From positions 3,395 through 54,462 of the forward strand of contig NZ_JASMRZ010000007.1 in assembly GCF_030462475.1 (NCBI RefSeq): DNA of 51,068 nt, in the 5' to 3' direction. This document shows positions 30,831-38,951 of the stretch, piece after piece. Under the pieces are notes generated by a model. It saw nothing but the letters and a program-made list of their open reading frames with translations. It made no database searches and was not told the DNA's origin. This stretch comes from Variovorax sp. CAN15 (lineage in GTDB: Bacteria > Pseudomonadota > Gammaproteobacteria > Burkholderiales > Burkholderiaceae_C). The number at the start of each line of letters is the position of its first letter. Within the stretch, counting starts at the first letter, position 1. The translations under genes were made by a program, and so were the position numbers.

Positions 30831-31376
30831 ATGACGTTGACTCACTGGAGCGCGGGAAGGCTTTGCAGATTCGCAATCCTGTTGCTGTCTGCGGGGCTGA
30901 CTGCCTGCGGAGTGCTCGGTCCTTCGCCGCGAGCCGATCCAGTGCCCGTCTTGTCCGCCCATGACGAAACGCCTGCTGCCGCGTCCGCGCCCCTGCCGGG
31001 TAGGGAGCCAGAATTTGCATGGCCCGCGAAGGGCGCGGTCGTCGGCCGCTTCGACGGTCAAGCGAATCGCGGGGTGGACATCGCCGGCAAGCCGGGCGAC
31101 GCCGTTATGGCCGCGCGCGACGGCCGGGTGGTGCTTGTGAGCAATGCGCTTGCCACTTACGGGACGATGATCGTCCTCATGCATGACGAAGCCCTGCTGA
31201 CGGCCTACGCTCACCTCGACAAGACGCACGTGAAAGAGGGCGAGACGGTGCGCAAAGGCCAGCGCATTGCCGACATGGGACACAGTGCGGCTGGCGACAT
31301 GGAGCTGCACTTCGAGATTCGCGAGCGAGGCGTGCCGGTCGATCCATTGCCATATCTGCGCGCCCGCTCGCATTGA
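30831..31376 (+). CDS. LytM/M23-domain lipoprotein, probably non-catalytic (NlpD-like)
   Basis: A 181-residue protein with a signal peptide and lipobox LTAC, giving an acylated cysteine near residue 26. A Pro/Ala linker leads to a C-terminal LytM domain (about 58-181) with FAWPAKGAVVGRFDG and MELHFEIRERG. The metal ligands of active LytM peptidases are not complete: the first histidine position is asparagine (NRGVDIAG) and the HxH motif has one histidine (MELHFE). That pattern matches NlpD/EnvC amidase activators. It starts two bases after the tctA stop, an odd position for a cell-wall gene. Confidence 0.82.
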   Translation: MTLTHWSAGRLCRFAILLLSAGLTACGVLGPSPRADPVPVLSAHDETPAAASAPLPGREPEFAWPAKGAVVGRFDGQANRGVDIAGKPGDAVMAARDGRVVLVSNALATYGTMIVLMHDEALLTAYAHLDKTHVKEGETVRKGQRIADMGHSAAGDMELHFEIRERGVPVDPLPYLRARSH

Positions 31377-31497
31377 CGTCGCGGCTTTCCCGCAGGCCTG
31401 GAGTGCCGTTAGGGGGTCATGTCCGAACTGGTGAAAAGCCGTGTGGCGCACCAAGCGATACGCGCAGGCTCAACTCTGAAGAAAGTCGATTTCAGCT

Positions 31498-32427
31498 TTG
31501 CAATATCTTGAAAACATCAATTGGGAGCGGTGGAGTGCTCCCGCGCTCGCAGGACTGCGGATCGTACTGATCGTGGCAGCTGCCTGGGTCTCCATCAGCC
31601 TGCTTCAGCGCATGGTTCGCATGGTGCGCCTGCGCGTCGAAGGACGGTTGGGCGGTACAGATGGTGCCCGTCGCGCGGAGACGCTGGGACGCGTCGTGCG
31701 ATACCTCATCGCGCTGGTCATCAGTGCGGTTGCGGTCATGCTGGTGCTGGCGGAAGTCGGCGTCTCTCTCGCGCCCATTCTCGGCGCGGCAGGCGTCGTT
31801 GGCCTGGCCATCGGCTTTGGCGCACAAAGCTTGGTGAAGGACTACTTCACCGGGTTCTTTCTCCTGTTCGAAGACCAGATCCGCACTGGCGATGTCGTCA
31901 AGATCGCGGGCATCGGCGGCTCCGTCGAGGACATCACGTTGCGGCATGTGCGCCTGAGGGACTACGACGGCAACGTGCATTTCATTCCAAACGGGATGAT
32001 CACGTCGGTCACCAACATGTCGCGCTCCTTCGCCCAGGCTGTGGTCGATGTCGGTGTGTCCTATCGCGAGAATGTCGACGAGGTGATGGCGCTGATGTGC
32101 AAGGTGGCCGGTCAACTGCGTGCGGACCCCGAGCATGCGGGCCGGATCCTCGCCGACCTGGAGATGGCCGGCGTCGAACGGCTCGACGACAGTGCCGTGG
32201 TCTTGCGTTGCCGCTTCAAGGTGGCGCCGCTGCAGCAATGGACCATCAGGCGTGAATTTCTCCGGCGGCTGAAGGCGGCATTCGACGATCAGGGCATCGA
32301 GATCCCGTTCCCCCATGTCACCGTGTACGCGGGCGCCGGCAAGGATGGATCGGCTCCGGCACTTCCATTGCGCGTCTCGGGCGACACCGGTGCCACGCTC
32401 CCGGCCACAGAGCCTTCGCTGCCATGA
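31498..32427 (+). CDS. MscS-family mechanosensitive channel
   Basis: A 309-residue small-conductance channel. The pore helix and beta-domain junction GAAGVVGLAIGFGAQSLVKD and YFTGFFLLFEDQIRTGDVV are canonical. Two hydrophobic helices precede the pore. The start is TTG at 31498 with GAAGAAAG about 11 bases upstream; no better ATG is available before the first helix. The C-terminus has a Pro/Ala-rich tail. Its role is relief of turgor during osmotic downshock. Confidence 0.9.
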   Translation: MQYLENINWERWSAPALAGLRIVLIVAAAWVSISLLQRMVRMVRLRVEGRLGGTDGARRAETLGRVVRYLIALVISAVAVMLVLAEVGVSLAPILGAAGVVGLAIGFGAQSLVKDYFTGFFLLFEDQIRTGDVVKIAGIGGSVEDITLRHVRLRDYDGNVHFIPNGMITSVTNMSRSFAQAVVDVGVSYRENVDEVMALMCKVAGQLRADPEHAGRILADLEMAGVERLDDSAVVLRCRFKVAPLQQWTIRREFLRRLKAAFDDQGIEIPFPHVTVYAGAGKDGSAPALPLRVSGDTGATLPATEPSLP

Positions 32428-32540
32428 CCTCTGCCGAGCGGCGGGTATTTCCCGATACGACTTTCTTTCCTTGCCGCCAGAGTCGTGGTCTTTGCCGCAG
32501 CGGCAAGTGATCCGGTTCGAATCGAGCCTTCAAGACTTCA

Positions 32541-33527
32541 ATGGAGACCGCCATGCACCACCCCATCCACTTGTCTCGCCGCACACTGACGCTCGGCGCC
32601 GTGGGAGCGGCCGCCCTGGCGGCGCTGTCGCCGGCCAGGGCCCAGCAGAAATTCATCAACATCCTGACTGGCGGGCAGAGCGGCGTCTACTACCCGATGG
32701 GTGTGGCGCTGTCGCAGATCTACGGCAAGGCCATTCCTGGTGCGAAGGTGACGGTGCAGTCGACCAAAGCCTCTGCGGAGAATCTCAACCTGCTGCAGGC
32801 TGGCCGCGGGGAGATCGCGTTCACGCTCGCCGACGCGTTGTCCGACGCCTGGAAAGGCAACAAGGACGCGGGTTTTGCCACACCGCTCAAGAAGTTGCGT
32901 GCCGTCGCAGGGATCTACTCCAACTACATACAGATCGTGGCAAGCGCTGATTCGGGGATCAAGACCATGGCGGACCTGAAAGGGAAGCGCATTTCGGTCG
33001 GAGCCCCCAAGTCGGGCACCGAGCTGAACGCGCGTGCCATCCTGAAGGCTGCGGGACTGACCTACGCCGACTTCTCCAAGGTGGAATATCTCGCGTTCGG
33101 CGAATCGGTCGAACTCATGAAGAACCGGCAGCTCGATGTCACCTTGCAGTCCGCGGGCCTTGGCGTGGCCTCGATCCGCGACCTCGCGACGAGCGTGAAG
33201 ATCGTGGTGGTGCCGATCCCTGCAGAGATGGTCGCCAAGGTCGGCGATGCCGCCTACCAGCCGGCCACGATCCCTGCCAACACCTATGACGGCCAGACCG
33301 TCGACATGCCGACCGCGGCGATCAAGAACTTCCTGGTCAGTCATGAAGGGGTTCCGGCCGACGAGGTCTACGCCATGACCAAGAGCATGTTCGAGAACCT
33401 CGATGCACTTGTGGCTGCGCACAATGCGGCAAAAGGCATCAAGCGCGAATCGGCAATTGCCGGCACCACGGTCACATTCCATCCTGGCGCCGAAAAGTAC
33501 TACCGTGAGATAGGCCTTCTGAAATGA
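32541..33527 (+). CDS. TAXI-family TRAP solute-binding protein
   Basis: A 328-residue periplasmic binding protein. The N-terminus has SRRTLTLGAVGAAALAAL, a Tat-like signal ending ARA before QQKFINILTGG. The TAXI hallmark follows: GGQSGVYYPMGVALSQIYGK, VQSTKASAENLNLLQAGRGE and ISVGAPKSGTELNARAIL. The ATGA overlap with the fused permease shows they work together. Ligands of this family include glutamate and other carboxylates; none can be assigned here. Confidence 0.92.
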   Translation: METAMHHPIHLSRRTLTLGAVGAAALAALSPARAQQKFINILTGGQSGVYYPMGVALSQIYGKAIPGAKVTVQSTKASAENLNLLQAGRGEIAFTLADALSDAWKGNKDAGFATPLKKLRAVAGIYSNYIQIVASADSGIKTMADLKGKRISVGAPKSGTELNARAILKAAGLTYADFSKVEYLAFGESVELMKNRQLDVTLQSAGLGVASIRDLATSVKIVVVPIPAEMVAKVGDAAYQPATIPANTYDGQTVDMPTAAIKNFLVSHEGVPADEVYAMTKSMFENLDALVAAHNAAKGIKRESAIAGTTVTFHPGAEKYYREIGLLK

Positions 33528-35581
33528 ACGCACCGACCGCGCCAGCGCACGCGCCGGGCGTTGTCGACGCGGCCTCGCAGGAGACAGAGACTGCCGATCC
33601 TGCGGCATTTTCGGGCGCGTTGTTCTGGGTGGCCGTGGCCTTCTCGGTCTTCCAGATCGTCACCGCCGCGTTCAGTCCGCTGTCCAGTTCCGTGGTGCGG
33701 GCGGTCCACGTCGGATTTCTGTTGCTGCTGGCATTTGTCCTGTATCCGCCCCTGCGCCAACGTTGGCTGGGATGGTGCATTGGAGCCGCTGCATTCGCCA
33801 CCGGCATCTATCACTGGGTGTTCGAGGCTGACCTGATCCAACGCGCGGGAGACCTTACGACATCCGACATGATCGCCGGCATCCTTGTCATCGTGCTGGT
33901 ATTCGAAGGGGCACGCCGGATCATGGGGCTCGCGCTACCTTTGATCTGCGCGATGTTCCTTGCCTACGGCCTCTTCGGGCAGTACCTGCCCGGCGGGCTG
34001 GCCCATCGGGGCTACGGCCTGGACCAGATCGTGGGTCAACTGAGCTTTGGCACCGAAGGCATCTACGGCACGCCGACCTACGTGTCGTCCTCCTACATCT
34101 ACCTCTTCATTCTGTTCGGCGCCTTCCTGGAGCAGGCAGGGATGATCACGCTGTTCACCGACTTCGCGCTCGGACTGTTCGGGCATACCAAGGGGGGGCC
34201 GGCCAAGGTCGCCGTCGTGTCTTCGGGGCTGATGGGTACGATCAGCGGCTCCGGCGTCGCCAACGTCGTGACGACAGGACAATTCACGATACCTCTCATG
34301 AAGCGCTTCGGCTACAACGCCGCATTTGCCGGCGGGGTCGAGGCGACGTCCAGCATGGGAGGCCAGATCATGCCGCCCGTGATGGGGGCGGTGGCCTTCA
34401 TCATGGCCGAGACGATCGACGTGCCCTACGTGGAGATCTGCAAGGCGGCGGCCGTTCCCGCCCTGCTGTATTTCCTCACCGCCTTCATCATGGTTCATCT
34501 CGAGGCTGGACGCCGCGGGCTCGTTGGCATTCCCAGGGATCAATGCCCGGACCCGTGGGCCGCGATCAAGTTGCGCTGGTACCTGATCCTTCCGCTGGCA
34601 GTGCTCGTATGGCTGTTGTTCTCCGGCTATACGCCGCTGTTTTCGGGAATGGTGGGATTGGCATTGACCGTCGTGCTGATCTTTGGTGCTGCCATCACGG
34701 TGCGCTTCGGCGGCAACACGCTGCGCGCCATCTTCTGGGTCCTGATCGGTCTGGCCGCGTCGGCGTTCTTCAAGTACGGCATTGGCGCGATCATCGCGCT
34801 GGCCATGGCGATGGCGGGCGCCCTGTGGTTCCTCAAGGGTGGTCGGGCCGCCCTGCGTGCTGCACTGAACTCCCTGGCCGACGGTGCCAGACACGCATTG
34901 CCGGTGGGCATTGCGTGCGCCCTTGTCGGTGTGATCATCGGCGTGCTCACTCTGACCGGTGCCGCCACGCTGTTTGCCGGCTACATCATCCAAATTGGCC
35001 GGAACAGTCTGTTCCTGAGCCTCGTGCTCACGATGCTGGTCTGTCTGGTCCTGGGCATGGGCATTCCGACAATCCCCAACTACATCATCACCAGCTCGCT
35101 CGCGGCGCCTGCGTTGCTGCAGCTCGGCGTGCCATTGATTGTTTCCCACATGTTCGTGTTCTATTTCGGGATCATGGCCGACCTCACGCCGCCAGTGGCT
35201 CTGGCCGCGTTCGCGGCAGCGCCCATCGCACGCGAATCGGGTCTGAAGATCGGGATGCAGGCGCTGCGAATTGCGATTGCCGGCTTCGTCATTCCATTCA
35301 TGGCGGTCTACGCACCGGCCCTGATGCTGCAGGGCGGGACGTGGCTGGATACGGGCTATGTCGTGGTCAAGGCCATTGCGGCCATCTTGCTCTGGGGCGG
35401 TGCAACGCTGGGTTACTGGGTAGGGCCGTTGCGCTGGTACGAGCGGATCTGGGCCTTCACGGCGGCGGGCTTTCTCGTCGCCGCACTGCCGGCTACGGAT
35501 GAAATCGGCATTGGCATGACGGCCGCGCTGATGCTGTTGCACGGCCTGAAGCAGCGCCGCGCACGCGGCGCCGCGCCCTGA
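33524..35581 (+). CDS. TRAP transporter permease, fused 4TM/12TM subunits
   Basis: A 685-residue membrane protein in which the small (DctQ-like) and large (DctM-like) TRAP subunits are fused, as usual for TAXI systems. The N-terminal ~170 residues hold about four to five helices. The large-subunit signatures are GGPAKVAVVSSGLMGTISGS and EATSSMGGQIMPPVMGAVAF near residue 260, with LGMGIPTIPNYIITSSLAAP and FGIMADLTPPVALAAFAAAP later. It is intact, and its start overlaps the binding-protein stop. Confidence 0.94.
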   Translation: MNAPTAPAHAPGVVDAASQETETADPAAFSGALFWVAVAFSVFQIVTAAFSPLSSSVVRAVHVGFLLLLAFVLYPPLRQRWLGWCIGAAAFATGIYHWVFEADLIQRAGDLTTSDMIAGILVIVLVFEGARRIMGLALPLICAMFLAYGLFGQYLPGGLAHRGYGLDQIVGQLSFGTEGIYGTPTYVSSSYIYLFILFGAFLEQAGMITLFTDFALGLFGHTKGGPAKVAVVSSGLMGTISGSGVANVVTTGQFTIPLMKRFGYNAAFAGGVEATSSMGGQIMPPVMGAVAFIMAETIDVPYVEICKAAAVPALLYFLTAFIMVHLEAGRRGLVGIPRDQCPDPWAAIKLRWYLILPLAVLVWLLFSGYTPLFSGMVGLALTVVLIFGAAITVRFGGNTLRAIFWVLIGLAASAFFKYGIGAIIALAMAMAGALWFLKGGRAALRAALNSLADGARHALPVGIACALVGVIIGVLTLTGAATLFAGYIIQIGRNSLFLSLVLTMLVCLVLGMGIPTIPNYIITSSLAAPALLQLGVPLIVSHMFVFYFGIMADLTPPVALAAFAAAPIARESGLKIGMQALRIAIAGFVIPFMAVYAPALMLQGGTWLDTGYVVVKAIAAILLWGGATLGYWVGPLRWYERIWAFTAAGFLVAALPATDEIGIGMTAALMLLHGLKQRRARGAAP

Positions 35582-35583
35582 GC

Positions 35584-35970
35584 ATGGCCGCTGTCGCCGC
35601 ACTGTGCCTGGTGGCTGGCGCTCTGCATGTGGTCATTCCCGAAGACCACTTCACCCTGCGCTGGCAGCATTCGATCGAGAAGATCGAATGGGACGAAGAC
35701 TATGCGGTCGTCGGCGGGTGGCTCATGCTGAATGAGGCTCGAATTCGAGGATCGGGGGCAGGCATGGAGCCGCCGCCCGGGGCATGGTTCCATGACGGCG
35801 TCTGGCACTACAAGCTGCGCGATCCTTGGCGTAAGGAAGTTGTCCTGGCCCGTTCTCCCTATGTGCGTGACTACGAAGTGTGCACGCAGCGCGGATGCGC
35901 ATCGATGGGGCGGTGGATTCCCGTGTCTGCCGGTACCACGGTTCTGTCGGCGTGCGCGGTCGGGCGCTGA
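35584..35970 (+). CDS. DUF1850 protein of TAXI-TRAP operon
   Basis: A 128-residue protein starting MAAVAALCLVAGALHVV, a short N-terminal hydrophobic segment. The core FTLRWQHSIEKIEWDEDY followed by RGSGAGMEPPPGAWFHDGVW is the DUF1850 pattern. It starts two bases after the permease stop. DUF1850 genes are recurrently linked to TAXI-TRAP permeases, suggesting an accessory role in transport; the biochemical role is unknown. The last residues contain a VCTQRGC cysteine pair. Confidence 0.85.
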   Translation: MAAVAALCLVAGALHVVIPEDHFTLRWQHSIEKIEWDEDYAVVGGWLMLNEARIRGSGAGMEPPPGAWFHDGVWHYKLRDPWRKEVVLARSPYVRDYEVCTQRGCASMGRWIPVSAGTTVLSACAVGR

Positions 35971-36079
35971 CACAGACGCTGCCGGGTTTTGCGTGGAGGG
36001 AGACGAAATCCATCCCATGACCGCAAGTCCCGCATCTGCAAAACCCGGGGTGATTCACGCAAGCAAGACGCTGCCGTTG

Positions 36080-36544
36080 TTACCTGCCTGGCGATCCGCG
36101 CGGCGTAGGTGCCTGCTGTGCCGCGCAACGCATTTGCAGTTGTTGGAAATGTGACCGCCAAGCCACCGCCTCGAGCCATTCTCCAACCGAAAGGCTCAGT
36201 CGGGTCGTTGTTTTCCCGTTCGCGACGTCGACCAGCTTTACCAAAAAATGACCGCTGTCGGAGTCTGTACCCAGAATGACATTGGTAGAGCGCAAGGACA
36301 GCAGAAGGCCCGTCGGCCCGGGGGTGTCGAGTTTCGACAAAACCAGATGACAAGGGTCGCGGATCATCAGCTTGCGCTTCTCGCCTGCAAGTGCGTGGTT
36401 CAACAATTGCAGATGGGTGGAGACGCTCATGCTCCTGTCGCCTGGTCGATCGCCGCGGGGGTATCCGTCGCGGCATGCCACAAGCAAGGCAAGAATCGTC
36501 AATGCTAGGCAAAGTGCGGCGTTTCGTGCGACGACAGAATTCAT
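36080..36544 (-). CDS. Small hypothetical lipoprotein
   Basis: A 154-residue protein starting MNSVVARNAALCLALTILAL with lipobox LVAC, giving an acylated cysteine near residue 24. The mature part is mixed alpha/beta with no family I recognise: LLNHALAGEKRKLMIRDP, then TTTRLSLSVGEWLEAVAW. An upstream in-frame ATG at 36658 was rejected because the signal peptide fits this start. It is convergent with the TAXI-TRAP operon and alone on its strand. Confidence 0.6.
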   Translation of the reverse strand: MNSVVARNAALCLALTILALLVACRDGYPRGDRPGDRSMSVSTHLQLLNHALAGEKRKLMIRDPCHLVLSKLDTPGPTGLLLSLRSTNVILGTDSDSGHFLVKLVDVANGKTTTRLSLSVGEWLEAVAWRSHFQQLQMRCAAQQAPTPRGSPGR

Positions 36545-36937
36545 CGAGATGGCTTTCCTGGGGTGGGGAGGCGCTACGTCATCGCCATTGCCCCGTGCAC
36601 TTCGCCCAACTGCAATCGGCAACGAAGCGTTTAGACACGCCTCCACGGGTGCGTACAACCAGGTCGCGGTTCGAAGGTTTGCGATGGGGCGTGCCTGAGT
36701 TTCGCGGGACTGGCCTATGCCTAGACATAAACGATAAGCGATTTCAGGCGCAGCCCCTATCCTGAATGAAATGAAGAGTCTTTTCCAACTTGGAATGCGG
36801 CACCGCAGCGTGGCGAGCGGCGATAGATTTCAACATTGCGGCATGACCAAGTTTCCATTGCGGAAAGGCACAGTAGCCATGATGGCTGCGGGCCTTGGAG
36901 CCGCTCGAGAATGTTCCTCCGATGGAGTGGTTCAGTC
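36545..36937. other. Intergenic region with no recognised gene
   Basis: The 393 bases between the divergent lipoprotein and DUF2254 genes hold no recognisable coding sequence, tRNA or strong hairpin. Short AT-richer patches (about 36710-36790) could contain the two promoters, but I cannot place -10/-35 pairs with confidence. Confidence 0.6.
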
Positions 36938-38257
36938 ATGAATGCCCGAATTCGCAAGCTTCTCAATCAACTCGGCGAGACCTTCTGGCTCGTACCTGGC
37001 GCCATGGTGCTCGCGGGGATCCTGCTCTCGATCGCCTTGCTGAACGTCGATCGCAGCGGCCGCTTGCCCGCATGGCTGACCGAAAGCAACTGGTTCTATA
37101 ACGGGGGTGGCACCGGCGCACGGACCTTGTTGGGAGCGATTGCATCGTCGACGATCGGGGTCGCGGGCACGGTGTTCTCCATCACCATTGCCGCCTTGTC
37201 ACTCGCCGCCGGGCAGATGGGGCCACGCTTGCTGCGCAATTTCACGCGTGACCGTGGCGTGCAGATGACGCTGGGTGCATTCCTCGGTACTTTTTCTTAT
37301 GCCCTGATGGTGCTGCGCAGTGTCAGAACCCAGGAGGAGGGGTCTTTCACACCGCACCTTGCGTTGAGCCTCGGGATTTTGCTGGCCTTCGCCTGCGTTG
37401 CGACTCTTGTCTATTTCGTGGCACACATGGCCAATCGGATCAATGTCGACACGGTGGTCGAACTGGTAAGCGATGACATACGCAATGCGATCGAATCCAC
37501 GGTGACCGACAAATTGCAGGCAGAGCCGCCACCTGCAACGTTCTGGTCCGCCTCGACTGTCATCGTCGATGCAAGGCGCGGCTACCTGCAGCAAGTCGAT
37601 GAACAAGGCCTCGCAGACTGGGCGGCGAAGAACGGCACGGCCATCCGGCTGCTCGCCCGCAAAGGCGATTATGTCTTTCCGGGTGCGCCGATTGCAGTAA
37701 TGTCCGTCCATGTGCCGGAAGCGGAGGAGGCGGTGCGCAATGCCACGGCCCTGGGGGTCGCACGGGGCAGCGCCGGTAATGCCGAACACGCCGTCCGGCA
37801 ACTGGTTGAGGTGGCGGTGCGCGCGCTGTCTCCCGGCATCAACGATCCGCACACCGCCATGAGCGTGCTCGATCGGCTGGGTGCTACGCTCTGCGACCTT
37901 TCGGGCACCCATTTGCCGAGCGGTGTCACGTTACGCGAAGGAGCGGTTGCGCTCGTGGTACCGAGCGTGACTTATCGCAGTCTCGCGGATGTCATGTTTC
38001 ACATGATTCGCCAGAATGCCGCAGGCAGCACTGCCATGATGATCAGGCTGTTGGACGTGCTCACGGCCGTGGCCGCCTGCGAGTCCGATCCTGCGCGCAG
38101 GGAGGTGCTGGCGCGCCACGCGGATCTGGTCTGGTCAGATGCACGGCGTGGCATCGGCAACGAGTGCGACCTGGCCGACGTCGGCCGCCGGTATGCCACG
38201 TTTCGGCTCATCCTTGCCCACGGTGTGATCGGCGCCATAGGCGCGCTGGCCCACTAG
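36938..38257 (+). CDS. DUF2254 membrane protein
   Basis: A 439-residue predicted inner-membrane protein. Four hydrophobic segments occupy the first ~200 residues: VLAGILLSIALLNV, then IGVAGTVFSITIAALSLAAG, FLGTFSYALMVL and LALSLGILLAFACVATLVYF. A soluble C-terminal domain contains RLLARKGDYVFPGAPIAV and RALSPGINDPHTAMSVLDRL, typical of DUF2254. I start at MNARIRKLLNQLGE with GGAG about ten bases upstream. Function is unknown; family members are sometimes near stress and transport genes. Confidence 0.85.
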   Translation: MNARIRKLLNQLGETFWLVPGAMVLAGILLSIALLNVDRSGRLPAWLTESNWFYNGGGTGARTLLGAIASSTIGVAGTVFSITIAALSLAAGQMGPRLLRNFTRDRGVQMTLGAFLGTFSYALMVLRSVRTQEEGSFTPHLALSLGILLAFACVATLVYFVAHMANRINVDTVVELVSDDIRNAIESTVTDKLQAEPPPATFWSASTVIVDARRGYLQQVDEQGLADWAAKNGTAIRLLARKGDYVFPGAPIAVMSVHVPEAEEAVRNATALGVARGSAGNAEHAVRQLVEVAVRALSPGINDPHTAMSVLDRLGATLCDLSGTHLPSGVTLREGAVALVVPSVTYRSLADVMFHMIRQNAAGSTAMMIRLLDVLTAVAACESDPARREVLARHADLVWSDARRGIGNECDLADVGRRYATFRLILAHGVIGAIGALAH

Positions 38258-38271
38258 GTCTGCTCGCGATC

Positions 38272-38550
38272 GGAGCCTGTCATGAATTTTGTGTTCGAGG
38301 CATGGCCTGACAACCAGGAGCATGTATGCCGATGAGCAAGACAAAAGCGAAGAACGCGGTGATCGCCGCCCGGATGGCGGCACTGCCGTCGAATCCCAAG
38401 GAACTGATTGACCGGTACTTGGCTGGTCCGATGACCGGCGAGGCCGTCAATGAAGCGACTGCTGCGCTCAAGAAGGCGCTCATCGAGCGCGCGCAGGGCG
38501 CCGAGTCGTCGCGCCATCTGGGCTACCCCAGTGGTGCCGCCACTCCCTTA
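38272..38550 (+). mobile_element. 5' remnant of an IS256-family insertion sequence
   Basis: From ATG at 38326 the frame reads MPMSKTKAKNAVIAARM, then PKELIDRYLAGPMTGEAVNE and KKALIERAQGAESSRHLGYP, the N-terminus of IS256-family transposases. The match stops around 38545, before the DDE catalytic domain, so about 300 residues are missing. The sequence TCATGAATTTTGTG at 38280 may be the left terminal repeat. The remnant ends just before the promoter of the first tRNA-Arg, marking the right edge of the accessory region. Confidence 0.75.
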
Positions 38551-38607
38551 GGCGAATCGATCCTGCAACGTATGGTCATGCGTTCGGGAGTCGCCCAAAA
38601 AACACGC

Positions 38608-38613
38608 TATAAT
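38608..38613 (+). promoter_or_regulatory. -10 box of first tRNA-Arg gene
   Basis: A perfect TATAAT lies 10 bases before the tRNA. No consensus -35 is evident at 16-18 bases. The same CTATAAT plus AAGCT context occurs before the second copy. Confidence 0.7.
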
Positions 38614-38623
38614 CGAAAGCTTA

Positions 38624-38700
38624 GCGGCTGTAGCTCAGCTGGATAGAGTACTTGGCTACGAACCAAGGGGTCGTGGGTTCGATTCCTGCCAGCCGCACCA
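38624..38700 (+). tRNA. tRNA-Arg (anticodon ACG), copy 1
   Basis: A 77-base cloverleaf with acceptor stem GCGGCTG/CAGCCGC, discriminator A and encoded CCA. The anticodon loop CTACGAA gives ACG, decoded as ICG after deamination. It is identical over its full length to the copy at 38819. Confidence 0.97.
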
Positions 38701-38709
38701 TCTTGAAAA

Positions 38710-38740
38710 TGCCTGGAAGATTTGTCTTCCGGGCATTTTT
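38710..38740 (+). terminator. Terminator after tRNA-Arg copy 1
   Basis: An 11-bp stem (TGCCTGGAAGA / TCTTCCGGGCA, one G-U pair) with loop TTTG is followed by five T residues. Confidence 0.85.
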
Positions 38741-38802
38741 CTTTTCCGGGAGTACGTTTAGATTCGCCCCTGAATAGTTCAGGGAAGGGCTCCAAAGCGG
38801 GC

Positions 38803-38808
38803 TATAAT
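38803..38808 (+). promoter_or_regulatory. -10 box of second tRNA-Arg gene
   Basis: A perfect TATAAT lies 10 bases before the second tRNA. A small palindrome CCTGAA-TAG-TTCAGG covers the region where a -35 element would lie. Confidence 0.7.
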
Positions 38809-38818
38809 TGCAAGCTGT

Positions 38819-38895
38819 GCGGCTGTAGCTCAGCTGGATAGAGTACTTGGCTACGAACCAAGGGGTCGTGGGTTCGATTCCTGCCAGCCGCACCA
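38819..38895 (+). tRNA. tRNA-Arg (anticodon ACG), copy 2
   Basis: Identical in all 77 bases to copy 1, with its own promoter and terminator. The spacer between copies is 118 bases. Confidence 0.97.
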
Positions 38896-38904
38896 CTATA
38901 AAGA

Positions 38905-38934
38905 AAGCCCGCAACGCAAGTTGCGGGCTTTTTT
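38905..38934 (+). terminator. Terminator after tRNA-Arg copy 2
   Basis: A perfect 11-bp stem (AAGCCCGCAAC / GTTGCGGGCTT) with loop GCAA is followed by TTTTCTTTT. It lies just before the greB ribosome site. Confidence 0.9.
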
Positions 38935-38951
38935 CTTTTCGGAGGATCAGT

